This document shows, one piece after another, positions 8,169-17,631 of a stretch of DNA of 57,192 nucleotides. The DNA is from JAUHXS01 sp965213575 (lineage in GTDB: Bacteria > Bacteroidota > Bacteroidia > Chitinophagales > JAUHXS01): the NCBI GenBank assembly GCA_965213575.1, contig CBDBZN010000021.1:1-57192 (forward strand), given 5' to 3'. Under the pieces are notes generated by a model that searched no databases, was not told where the DNA came from, and saw only the letters and a list, made by a program, of their open reading frames with translations. Within the stretch, counting starts at the first letter, position 1. Every line of letters begins with the position of its first letter. The translations under genes were made by a program, and so were the position numbers.

Positions 8169-8884
8169 TAATGTTTGTAATATAAGTTACTATAATAATA
8201 TATAGACTTAGGTGCTGCAATAATACCAAGTCCTATACCAGTAGTAAAAGAAAGGGCTCTATTGTAGGGATCTACTCCAGAATTAAAAGCTACAGATAAG
8301 TTGTTTCTTACAAAATCAATATCTGCTGGAATAGCGGATGTATTTGTAGCTAATCCAGAAAATCCAGTTATCCCAATCTTATCATACATTAAATCATGAT
8401 TTCTAGCAAAATAACCTGCAAAACTTTTAGGAGATTGAGAATAACTATAATCCCCATAAAAGTTTAACGGATTATTGCCTCCAATATAATGGCTTCCAAA
8501 TAAATTGTTTCCCAATGTAGATGGATCAACATTTTGCATTCCCTCAACATTCCCTCCACCACCTTCATATGCTAAGTTACCTACCCCAGAAAAATACACA
8601 TTCCCAGCATTCTGTCTTTGATGCCAATTATGGTTTTCCATATCTAGTTGCAACTGATCATACTGCTGCTGCCATTGTTGTTGAAAATCACTCTGTGCCA
8701 CAAAATCTCTAAATCCCTGATTGGCTTGCCATCTTTGTAGTAAGTCATCGTTGTTCTGCAAGGATGCTTGTAAAGCATCTAAATCAGGTAGTGCATGATT
8801 CCCAAATCCTAAATCATTTATTGCTCCTTGATACTTCATCTCTACTGCTCTTACTCTAAGCTTGTTTCTGCTAGATTTTGCCAA
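8165..8884 (-). CDS. Displaced RHS tip E, PLA2-like (HDxxYD)
   Basis: This 239-aa headless cassette starts at the RAVEMKYQGAI linker and runs through a Gln-rich linker variant (QQQWQQQYDQLQ) and GNLAYEGGGGNV. The tip contains FARNHDLMYDKIG (H163-D164, Y167-D168), followed by a predicted helical segment. HDxxYD is the active-site signature of phospholipase A2-like domains and is frequent in Bacteroidota RHS tips. Upstream (8885-8930) a remnant of GKGYSPWQNLAETSLE reads in another frame, so this too is an out-of-frame recombination product. Confidence 0.65.
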   Translation of the reverse strand: MAKSSRNKLRVRAVEMKYQGAINDLGFGNHALPDLDALQASLQNNDDLLQRWQANQGFRDFVAQSDFQQQWQQQYDQLQLDMENHNWHQRQNAGNVYFSGVGNLAYEGGGGNVEGMQNVDPSTLGNNLFGSHYIGGNNPLNFYGDYSYSQSPKSFAGYFARNHDLMYDKIGITGFSGLATNTSAIPADIDFVRNNLSVAFNSGVDPYNRALSFTTGIGLGIIAAPKSIYYYSNLYYKHY

Positions 8885-9002
8885 GGACTGTAGCCTTTTC
8901 CTGATAATATTTACGGTTGTGTTTTATTAAGAATAAGAAGATGTCTCATAACAAATTTACTTGTGGTGGTGCCTGTCATAATACTTTATGGGTTTAAATA
9001 TA

Positions 9003-9590
9003 TCACTTACCTTCTCTAATCATTTCTATTTGAATATCAGCAGGAAAAGAGTCATATATACTTTGCTTGAGTGGAAGCATATCGGAATTTTCAAAATTCT
9101 TTTTACTTATATTATTCCCCTCTCGACAATATCTTATCGCTTTTGTAATTCCGGTAATTCCTCCCATATCCCCCGGGTATAGTTTTTGTATAATAGTAGC
9201 TAAATCAAATGTACTAATTCTTTCACTAATTGTCCTAATAGGTTTTAACTTGAGTGGTTTAAAATCATTTCCTAGCTCATTTTCATCAATTTTAACAAGA
9301 ATATACTCACCTTCTCTTATTAGATAATATTGAGGATTAACATACTGATATTCATACGAGTTACGAATATATCCTAAAGAAAAGCAAATATCATGAGATG
9401 AGGTATCATTTATATATATATTCAGAATATAAATATTAAACCTAGAGGCTTTTGAATTTTCCTTTTTTCTTAATAAGATAAATTCGTCTAATGTATTATT
9501 TATAATTTCCGCTTTATCACAATTAGTAGATAAATGATAATTTGAAAGAAGCATAGTAGTTACTATAATCAGAGAAATAATTTTCATCAT
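9003..9590 (-). CDS. Exported immunity candidate F (partner of the full-length RHS protein)
   Basis: This encodes 195 aa with an N-terminal hydrophobic signal sequence and no convincing lipobox. It starts 17 bases after the stop of the 2536-aa RHS gene, the normal place for the cognate immunity gene. The segment YVNPQYYLIREGEYILVKI is like one in candidate D. Because the mature protein should be periplasmic or surface-exposed, the cognate toxin probably acts there. No named family. The 8885-9002 stretch downstream holds only a small RHS remnant. Confidence 0.6.
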   Translation of the reverse strand: MMKIISLIIVTTMLLSNYHLSTNCDKAEIINNTLDEFILLRKKENSKASRFNIYILNIYINDTSSHDICFSLGYIRNSYEYQYVNPQYYLIREGEYILVKIDENELGNDFKPLKLKPIRTISERISTFDLATIIQKLYPGDMGGITGITKAIRYCREGNNISKKNFENSDMLPLKQSIYDSFPADIQIEMIREGK

Positions 9591-9607
9591 ATTATATAAT
9601 TAACGCT

Positions 9608-12600
9608 TTATCTAATTCTACGTCCATACGAACCATAACCATCAAACCCCATATATCGTATAGGTATTCCATTTACAGGAATAGGTCCAACTTTCCAAAT
9701 ACTACCATCTGCACCAACTGAGTGAACTGCAATTTGAAGTTTCCTACTCATTAAAGCATCTGCGTAACTTGGTCCAGTAGAAGAACTATGAGTATGAAAT
9801 TGAGAAAGAACGTTTTTACTATTGTAGTTATTAGGCAAATAACTATAATCATTGAATGACGTAGTAGCATCATTCAATTCCCAGGGCTGTACAAAGAATT
9901 TACCATCATTAAGTTCAAAGGCAGCGACTTCTACAGGGTTATTATTTGCTTGACCAACCATATAGTTATAAAAATTCTCAAATCCTCCAGATAATAAACC
10001 GCCATATTCTTTAGTCGGCATTGAACTCGTCTCTCCACATCCGTCACATGCAAGTAGATACGGATCAATAGATCTATCCCCCCTTCCTATAACACTCCAT
10101 GGGTTAGCTATTGCCGCTTTCGCAGCATCACTCAACACAGGGTCAGCAAAATTCATAGGAGATTCTAATCCTCCAGCCATAATAAAATCAGAATTCCCCT
10201 GAATTGTATTCATCATGTTTTGATAGAGTCCATCTATCATTGAAGAATTATACGCATCTAACCCTGTACTTTCATTCAACAATCCACCATCCCCAAACCC
10301 TAAGCCACTAATTGCTCCTTGATACTTCATCTCTACTGCTCTTACGGCTTCTTCTAATTGCTTTGTGTTTTCTAAAAACCCGGGACCATCATTTCCATAA
10401 TAATGATTATACCACTTCTGACTATTTATACCTGACATCCCTATCGACCTAGAGCGAATTTTTTGTAAGTCTCTCCTCCATTCTAGTATTAGCCTATATC
10501 TAGCTTCTAGCCTTGTTTCTGCTCGGTTTTGTCCGTAAGGATTGTAGCCTTTTCCTGCTACGTTTACCCAACGTACATCTTCTATATTGCCACCTGTATA
10601 TACTCTTCTTAAATCGACTGCCACATTATGACCTCCAGGGTTATAATACCCTCCATCAGGGTCTCTACCATTCACAGGATTATTACCCATGCCTATATAT
10701 GCACTGGCAAACTGCCCGTAAGGGTCGGGGCTCATCCACCTTACTATGCTGCTGTTCCACATACGCAGCTCAAAATTATCCCAACCATTTACCTCATCCA
10801 TTCCTGCTACTTTTTCTTGCCCTTGGTAGCCGTAGCGGTAAGTATTGGCATTCCAGTTTCTGCCGGGCATTACGCCTCCGCCAGGGTAGTAGTCTTTCCA
10901 GCTGGTAAGTTTTGCTGTGCCTGCACTATCCATAAAGGTAGCTTTTACATTGCCCAAGTGGTCAGTAATTTCATAAGTAAGCTCATCATACTCCCTATCT
11001 AATACGCCTACTCTGCTAGAAGCATATACCGGTTGAGTAGTTAGTGTGAGGTTGGTGTCACTTGCCAGCATATCTTTCTCATAAATACCCAAAACATTCC
11101 CATTCTGGTCAGTAACATAGTAAGTATATTTATAAGCATTATTAATGGCTTGGTGGTAAGTAGATGAATGAATCGATCCTTTATCACTGTAGGTATAAGC
11201 CGTATAGTCACCATTATCAAATATCATCTTTTCTACTTTGCCATACGGGGTGTACATCACGGTATCTATCCGTTCTGCTTCATTTTTAGTCATCTGCCCG
11301 ATAGCATTGTAGGTAAATGCTGTGCCTGCTTGGGTATGGTAATCATACGCAGCAATGCTATCAAGTACGTCTGAAACATTGCTAAGGCGGTTTGAATTTG
11401 CGGTATAAGTATAGCTTAAGCTATCCATAATATATCCTAAATTAATGTCATGCAAGTGATCATTTCTATTTAAAGTTAAGATATTTCCGTCGAAGTCGTA
11501 CTTTAATCCACTTAGTTTATATTCTTCTCTTAGGCTTGTTTGTTGAGTAACGTTATCATACACGCCAAATAAACTCTGCTTTAATCGAAATAGCGAATCA
11601 TAACTATATACCTGCATCGTTTGCTGTTGGACATTTTTAATCAACACAGTATCAGTACCTTGATGCAATATATTATTAGCTGATCTGGTTTTAGTTCTTA
11701 CCCTATCTATTAATCCCATTTGGTAATTATCACTAGCAGTGCTAATAATATTAGTTCCGGCTCTGATATAGTCATTCGGGTAATAATCTAATGTCATGCC
11801 AAATAAATCGGGCGTAAAGTGAGCATGGTCACCACCCGCTATTCCGTCTTTACCGGGGTCAAGAGAGTCAATGAGTGTAGGGTGGTTTACAGACTTCAAT
11901 GTGCCATCTAGCATATATACATAGTCCATAGCTTGTAAGTTATTGCCTAGCTCTACTCTTTTTACACCGCCCATCGGGTAATATTCATAGCTTGCTAATT
12001 TGCTGTAATCCTCATTGCCTATTGCCATATCTACTTTTATCAATCGGTTATTTAAATCATAAATGTACTTATAGGATATCTTTTCGGTAGTATCATGCTG
12101 CTGGTAAGTAGCTGTGTATAGATTACCGACTGTATCGTAAGTATAATCTAAGGTTTTATAATGTTTTCCCGCTGCTATAGCTTCAGCAGGGAAAGATAGC
12201 ATTTGCTGCACTATAAATGTTACTCGGCCTTCTACATCATAGGAGTACCAGGTCGCTTCATGATCATTATACGATTTAGCTATTCTATTATCAAGGTGGT
12301 CAGGTGAGTAATATTGCTTATAAATAAAATCATTTGCTAAAGTATCACTCCCCAACTGATCATAGAGCGTAATTATTTGATTGTTACAATAGAAGTTTTC
12401 AAGTTCGTCAAGATTATCTGCAATATCCAACACACTCGTGTTAATACTGTCTAAAGAGGGGATACCATAGTAGTTTTGAAACTTAATATTCCCTTGTGAT
12501 TGGTCAAATTCTCCCACTTCTACTACACGATCATCTCTATCATAATGAGTATATGAAAATTTATCATCTAGTTTTTGTTGAGCATTTTGAGAAAATCGGA

Positions 12601-15600
12601 GTTTATGCTCCTTGTCAAATACATAATGCGTAATTCCTTCATCAGTTGTTTTTTTACTAATGGTATTACCATATTGGTCGTAATCGAATGTACTTTCCGT
12701 ACCTCCGGGGGATACTGTTTTTCTTAAAGTACCGGAGTAGTCGTAATGGTTTGTAGCCCATCGGGTATAATCTAAATCATAATTAATAGAAGCGATATGA
12801 TCAAAAAACTGCCCATAATTATAAGTGTCCATCCAATCAATAAAATTATCTGTATAATTTACACTTACTTTATAGAAACCAACGTTGTCAGCATGATCAT
12901 TTAAAAATGTAATTTTTCCATTCCCTGCAAGAGTATAATCTGTGCCAACGGTAAGAGCAGTATCAGTAGTCAAATCATATATATATACTTCTACGTCAGA
13001 TATATTTACCGTATAGAAATTAGGCCCTCCGGGAGGACCGGGAATTGGATATTCTACTACATCTTTTAAAACTAAGATTACATCATCTTTTTTTGAAGCA
13101 GGAATATGTATGTCAATAGTAGGCACTTCATGTGAAATCATATGAATTACTTCTTCCAAAGTAGTTGCTGTATCCAACCCACTCATACAGGTTGCAATAT
13201 CTAACCCATTGGCACTATAAGATATGGTTGATAAGCCATCAGCATTAATAGATACTGTTTTAGTGGCAATAATACCACGCTCAGAAAAATATTCTGTAAC
13301 ATGATTAGGGTTAAGCCGATCTGCAGTGTCTACTGAAACGTAATATCCTTTATTTTCACCAAAGGCTGTTTCCAATTCACTTCCACTCACTATATTAATG
13401 GCAAAGCCTTCATTACCACTTCCGAGTCTCATTTGCTCACCTGCACCTCCTGATTTTCTTATATTACTTCCCGGCTCTTCTGCGTAATCCACTGTGGTGA
13501 AAGGATAATCGGTATTGGCTTGGTAGGGTTGCTCAATGTTATTATTGCTATAATAATAGCCTAAAGTACCTTTTTTATTATTGGCAGGCGTAACAGGGTC
13601 GTACAATTTATCGCCTGTAAAGTCAGTATAATCATAGTAATTATTAGTATTGGTCAAGAAAAAACTATCCTTATAACCAAAAGCTTGGCGATCAATCGGA
13701 GCAGGGAGTGTCTGTAGGCCTGCTCTACCAAATGCGTCATATAGTGTTTGTGATGCATATATCTCTAATGTATTAATGTCTCTGGTTTGAGATTGTGTAG
13801 TTCTACCTAGGTTGTCCATATAATTTAGCGATTCACTTGCTACTTTACCTGACCGATCGTATGTTCTGGAATATGACCAGTTTAGGTTGGTATCTAAATC
13901 TAATATATCGGGTAGTGTTAGAGTTCCATTATTTTGAATAAAAGAAAAAGACAGATTGGTAAGCTGCATATTTCCTGTATATAATGCTGCATCGACGACG
14001 AGTTCTTCATTGGCATTTACCGCTACAGTTCTTACTATTTCTGAGTTAAGTAAATAATATATACTATCGTTAATACGCTCTATACGCACTATGTCTCCTA
14101 TATTAACAATATGAGTATTCCATTTAGAAGTACCCAGTTCGTAAACACTTAAGTCGTTTTTTATATAAAAAGTATAGTCCATACTTTGGTAGTCGGTGCT
14201 ATTAGCCGGCGGTATGGATAATCCTATAAATTTCGTGTCATGATCTTGTATGATGTGTTCTATCCAACCATTTTTACCTCCTTTAAGTGTATCCAGAGAG
14301 TGGGCACCTGAATTATAATTGTTTGAACCGCTAGTTTTTATCAACGTATCTGCAGACGTAGTGGCTTGTACTAAACCTCCCCATGTTATGTCATACCCCA
14401 CAGCTATTTGTCTGACAATTGTATTACTACTATCATCCATAACAGTTACGGTATAAATACCTGCAGATAAATTACTGATATCTTGCGTGGTCATTCCTCC
14501 CGGGCTCCAACTATAAGTGTAGTTGCCCTCTCCGCCTGTTACTGTTAAATCTACCGCACCATCATTATTGCCTTCTGTTACATTTGTTACATCAAATGTA
14601 AGCTCTATTTGCTTAGTGGTAAAGGAGCAACGGAAGTCATATAACTTGATATCTTTAACCAATAAATTTACATCAATCATTAAGTCCTCGTTTGGATCAA
14701 CCAATATTTGAGCTGCTATAAGATCGTTATGTTTATAGTAGATACTATCTCCTTTCCTTTCTATCCGTACAATATCGCCTATTTGAGTAGGGTTCCAACT
14801 ACTTAAAATACCTTTCTCTATTTTTTTCACTATGTCACGTATATTAAACCCATAATCCTTGCTGGAATAATAGACATCATTACTCGGATAAACAGTTAAT
14901 CCTATTGTTCTACCTAGTATGTTACTTATAGTATATTCTATCCAACCATCTTTTCCTCCAAACAATATATTTTTTGAATTGGCATGACCAAGTGATAAGC
15001 TATTATAGGGGCTAGTATTTACTAAAGTATCACCACCTATAGTATCTGCATAATAAAAATCTGTCCACTCAGGGCTATACCCTACTGCTACTTCTCTAGT
15101 GATTGTGTTGCTACTATCATCTGTGACCGTCACTGTATAAATACCTGGTGATAAATTACTGATATCTTGGGTTGTCATTCCTCCGGGACTCCAGCTGTAG
15201 GCGTAGTTTCCTTCCCCACCTGCTACTGTTAAATCTACTGCTCCGTCATTATTGCCTTCTGTTACATTTGTTACATCAAATGTAAGCTCTATTTGCTTAG
15301 TGGTAAAGGAGCAACGGAAGTCATATAACTTGATATCTTTAACCAATAAATTTACATCAATCATTAAATCTTCTGAGGCATCTACAGGTATTTGATGATG
15401 AATACTTTCGTTGTGTCTATAATACATCGTGTCTTTTATACGCTCTATTCGTATAACATCACCGATTTGAACTGGATTAGAATGACCATTTAGCTGTTTA
15501 CCTTCAATAGCTTGTACATATTCTTGTAAACGAAATCCATAATCTTTACTCGTCCAATAACTACTCTCATCGGGAGGAATGGTAAAACCTATCGTTCTGC

Positions 15601-17218
15601 CAGATAGATCTGAAACAGTATATTCTATCCAACCATCGCGATTGCCAAATAATACATTTTGTGAGTTGGCATGACCAAGTGATAAGCTATTATAGGGGCT
15701 AGTATTTACTAAAGTATCACCACCTATAGTATCTGCATAATAAAAATCTGTCCACTCAGGGCTATACCCTACTGCTACTTCTCTAGTGATCGTGTTGCTG
15801 CTATCATCTGTGACCGTCACTGTATAAATACCTGGTGATAAATTACTGATATCTTGGGTTGTCATTCCTCCGGGACTCCAGCTATAGGTGTAGTTTCCTT
15901 CCCCACCTGCTACTGTTAAATCTACTGCACCATCACTATTGCCTAGGGTTACATTAGTTACAGAAAAATCTAGCTCTAATTGTTTAGAAGCAAAAGAGCA
16001 TCTAAAATCGTACAATTTTATACTACTGGAAACTAAATTAACATCTATCATTAAATCTTCTGAGGCATCTACAGGCACTTGATAATGAATACTTTCGTTG
16101 TGTCTATAATACATCGTGTCTTTTATACGCTCTATTCGTATAACATCACCGATTTGAACTGGATTAGAATGACCATTTAGCTGTTTATCTTTAATAGCTT
16201 GTACATATTCTTGTAAACGAAATCCATAATCTTTACTCGTCCAATAACTACTCTCATCGGGAGGAATGGTAAAACCTATCGTTCTGCCAGATAGATCTGA
16301 AACAGTATATTCTATCCAACCATCGCGATTGCCAAATAATACATTTTGTGAGTTGGCATGACCAAGTGATAAGCTATTATAGGGGCTAGTATTTACTAAA
16401 GTATCACCACCTATAGTATCTGCATAATAAAAATCTGTCCACTCAGGGCTATACCCTACTGCTACTTCTTTAGTAATGGTGTTACTACTATCATCCGTAA
16501 CCGTTATGGTATAAATACCTGCAGATAAATAACTGATATCTTGGGTTGTCATTCCTCCCGGACTCCAGCTATAGGTGTAGTTGCCCTCTCCGCCGCTAAC
16601 ACTTAAATCTATTGCTCCATCACTATTACCTTCGGTAACATTAGTTACATCAAAATTAAGCTCAAATCGTTTCGCCTCAAAAGTACATTCTATAGGCTCT
16701 AACGACATGTTTGCAGTAAGGATAGAGGCTTCTATATGTAATTCTGAACTACTACTTACAGCTGTTTTTCTCAGGATGCTGCCGTTTCGTCTATAATAGA
16801 TGGTGTCTGTGGTTCTTGAAAGGGTAAGGGTGTCGCCTATACTGTAAGTACCTAAATATTTCTGAGAATTATTTTCACCTATCCATAAAGTATTTGTGCC
16901 ATACATATAAAAACAATAGTCAATGTCTGTATAGGATAGCGTGGCATTAGGAAAACTATTAAAGCCAAAGCATCTCACTACATTGGTCGTATCCACAATC
17001 AACTTTATGATACCAGTTTTGGTGCTAAATAATGTGTTTTGTGAATGGGCAGAGGCATCCCACCCTCCATAACTACTTGTTTTAAGTAAAGTGTTGTTTA
17101 CCGTGTCTATCTTTGTGAGATCCGTCCAAGTGACTGGGCTGAAAGTTTGAGACAGCACAATATGGCTAAATAAGATACTGGTAAAGATTAAGAATGAAGT
17201 GTTCTTAAAATAATTCAT
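9608..17218 (-). CDS. Full-length RHS/YD-repeat toxin with SprB-like repeats and JAMM-like tip
   Basis: This encodes 2536 aa. Order: signal peptide (1-24, ending VLSQ); five repeated beta-sandwich-like units with DxIYYRxN motifs, of which the first four are followed by SprB-like repeats (VTNVTxGNxDGAVDLTVxGGEGNYTYSWSPGG); a DUF6443-type start near 1110 (NWSYSRTYDRSGKVASESL); YD repeats (about 1450-2100); RHS core near 2115-2190 (YRYGYQGQEK, SPDPYGQ, NGRDPDGG); linker helix AVRAVEMKYQGAI; then the tip. The tip has FHTHSSSTGPSYAD near 2473-2486, the HxH...S..D arrangement of JAMM/MPN metallopeptidases, although spacing is one residue shorter than in RadC. RHS proteins form a hollow shell that encloses and releases the tip. 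Its start follows the previous stop directly. Confidence 0.85.
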   Translation of the reverse strand: MNYFKNTSFLIFTSILFSHIVLSQTFSPVTWTDLTKIDTVNNTLLKTSSYGGWDASAHSQNTLFSTKTGIIKLIVDTTNVVRCFGFNSFPNATLSYTDIDYCFYMYGTNTLWIGENNSQKYLGTYSIGDTLTLSRTTDTIYYRRNGSILRKTAVSSSSELHIEASILTANMSLEPIECTFEAKRFELNFDVTNVTEGNSDGAIDLSVSGGEGNYTYSWSPGGMTTQDISYLSAGIYTITVTDDSSNTITKEVAVGYSPEWTDFYYADTIGGDTLVNTSPYNSLSLGHANSQNVLFGNRDGWIEYTVSDLSGRTIGFTIPPDESSYWTSKDYGFRLQEYVQAIKDKQLNGHSNPVQIGDVIRIERIKDTMYYRHNESIHYQVPVDASEDLMIDVNLVSSSIKLYDFRCSFASKQLELDFSVTNVTLGNSDGAVDLTVAGGEGNYTYSWSPGGMTTQDISNLSPGIYTVTVTDDSSNTITREVAVGYSPEWTDFYYADTIGGDTLVNTSPYNSLSLGHANSQNVLFGNRDGWIEYTVSDLSGRTIGFTIPPDESSYWTSKDYGFRLQEYVQAIEGKQLNGHSNPVQIGDVIRIERIKDTMYYRHNESIHHQIPVDASEDLMIDVNLLVKDIKLYDFRCSFTTKQIELTFDVTNVTEGNNDGAVDLTVAGGEGNYAYSWSPGGMTTQDISNLSPGIYTVTVTDDSSNTITREVAVGYSPEWTDFYYADTIGGDTLVNTSPYNSLSLGHANSKNILFGGKDGWIEYTISNILGRTIGLTVYPSNDVYYSSKDYGFNIRDIVKKIEKGILSSWNPTQIGDIVRIERKGDSIYYKHNDLIAAQILVDPNEDLMIDVNLLVKDIKLYDFRCSFTTKQIELTFDVTNVTEGNNDGAVDLTVTGGEGNYTYSWSPGGMTTQDISNLSAGIYTVTVMDDSSNTIVRQIAVGYDITWGGLVQATTSADTLIKTSGSNNYNSGAHSLDTLKGGKNGWIEHIIQDHDTKFIGLSIPPANSTDYQSMDYTFYIKNDLSVYELGTSKWNTHIVNIGDIVRIERINDSIYYLLNSEIVRTVAVNANEELVVDAALYTGNMQLTNLSFSFIQNNGTLTLPDILDLDTNLNWSYSRTYDRSGKVASESLNYMDNLGRTTQSQTRDINTLEIYASQTLYDAFGRAGLQTLPAPIDRQAFGYKDSFFLTNTNNYYDYTDFTGDKLYDPVTPANNKKGTLGYYYSNNNIEQPYQANTDYPFTTVDYAEEPGSNIRKSGGAGEQMRLGSGNEGFAINIVSGSELETAFGENKGYYVSVDTADRLNPNHVTEYFSERGIIATKTVSINADGLSTISYSANGLDIATCMSGLDTATTLEEVIHMISHEVPTIDIHIPASKKDDVILVLKDVVEYPIPGPPGGPNFYTVNISDVEVYIYDLTTDTALTVGTDYTLAGNGKITFLNDHADNVGFYKVSVNYTDNFIDWMDTYNYGQFFDHIASINYDLDYTRWATNHYDYSGTLRKTVSPGGTESTFDYDQYGNTISKKTTDEGITHYVFDKEHKLRFSQNAQQKLDDKFSYTHYDRDDRVVEVGEFDQSQGNIKFQNYYGIPSLDSINTSVLDIADNLDELENFYCNNQIITLYDQLGSDTLANDFIYKQYYSPDHLDNRIAKSYNDHEATWYSYDVEGRVTFIVQQMLSFPAEAIAAGKHYKTLDYTYDTVGNLYTATYQQHDTTEKISYKYIYDLNNRLIKVDMAIGNEDYSKLASYEYYPMGGVKRVELGNNLQAMDYVYMLDGTLKSVNHPTLIDSLDPGKDGIAGGDHAHFTPDLFGMTLDYYPNDYIRAGTNIISTASDNYQMGLIDRVRTKTRSANNILHQGTDTVLIKNVQQQTMQVYSYDSLFRLKQSLFGVYDNVTQQTSLREEYKLSGLKYDFDGNILTLNRNDHLHDINLGYIMDSLSYTYTANSNRLSNVSDVLDSIAAYDYHTQAGTAFTYNAIGQMTKNEAERIDTVMYTPYGKVEKMIFDNGDYTAYTYSDKGSIHSSTYHQAINNAYKYTYYVTDQNGNVLGIYEKDMLASDTNLTLTTQPVYASSRVGVLDREYDELTYEITDHLGNVKATFMDSAGTAKLTSWKDYYPGGGVMPGRNWNANTYRYGYQGQEKVAGMDEVNGWDNFELRMWNSSIVRWMSPDPYGQFASAYIGMGNNPVNGRDPDGGYYNPGGHNVAVDLRRVYTGGNIEDVRWVNVAGKGYNPYGQNRAETRLEARYRLILEWRRDLQKIRSRSIGMSGINSQKWYNHYYGNDGPGFLENTKQLEEAVRAVEMKYQGAISGLGFGDGGLLNESTGLDAYNSSMIDGLYQNMMNTIQGNSDFIMAGGLESPMNFADPVLSDAAKAAIANPWSVIGRGDRSIDPYLLACDGCGETSSMPTKEYGGLLSGGFENFYNYMVGQANNNPVEVAAFELNDGKFFVQPWELNDATTSFNDYSYLPNNYNSKNVLSQFHTHSSSTGPSYADALMSRKLQIAVHSVGADGSIWKVGPIPVNGIPIRYMGFDGYGSYGRRIR
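14383..16441. repeat. Three near-identical tandem units of about 687 bp inside the RHS gene
   Basis: Equivalent Trp codons of the WTDFYYADTIGGDTL segment fall at 16441, 15754 and 15067, exactly 687 bases apart, and the next related unit (ITWGGL) begins 684 bases on at 14383. Long stretches are identical between copies, for example around 15001-15110, 15687-15790 and 16375-16470. Each unit is one beta domain plus one SprB-like repeat (229 aa). Such identity allows copy-number change by recombination. Confidence 0.85.
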
Positions 17219-17605
17219 TTAATAAAGTTTTGTAATGAAGTTTGCTGAAATAATTAGTTCTAAGGGGTGCAGAGTAGCTTCTGAATTTATCTTTATGTAT
17301 TCTGTATAGTACCCGGAAAGATCGTCTGTAATAATTATTATAGAGAGAGATTCACTTTGGTTATTACTGATTGATTCAGGGTAACTTTTAATCTGAATAT
17401 GACTTTCTGAGGGAGTAACGGATTCAATATAGGCGGTAGTATCACCTACATTTGCAAGGTCAATAGATAATTGTATGGTATCTCCTATGTGGGCATCTCC
17501 TAAGTAAATCATAGGTTTTTCCACAATTAAGGATGCGATTTTTGGTTCTTGTGCATGTGTTTTAAGTGCTATGAAGCTGATAAGAATAATTATATATTTT
17601 TTCAT
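17219..17605 (-). CDS. Small exported DUF1573-like protein
   Basis: This encodes 128 aa with a signal peptide (1-18, ending THAQ). The mature part is a single Ig-like domain with DLANVGDTTAYIESVTPSESHIQI, the layout of DUF1573 domains (FxNxG...I..V), though without the usual SCGCT cysteines. The stop codon is directly followed by the ATG of the giant RHS gene, so the two are translationally linked. A structural or surface-anchoring role for the toxin is possible but unproven. Confidence 0.6.
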   Translation of the reverse strand: MKKYIIILISFIALKTHAQEPKIASLIVEKPMIYLGDAHIGDTIQLSIDLANVGDTTAYIESVTPSESHIQIKSYPESISNNQSESLSIIIITDDLSGYYTEYIKINSEATLHPLELIISANFITKLY

Positions 17606-17631
17606 ATTGTATTTTATACTTTTTAAAGTAT

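Noticed and set aside
14383..16441. CRISPR-like array
   Set aside because: The repeats are long in-frame protein modules of 687 bases, not short repeats with unique spacers.
9608..17218. Open frames on the plus strand within the RHS genes
   Set aside because: They are short, Ser/Leu/His-rich antisense shadows of repetitive coding DNA without ribosome sites or family features.
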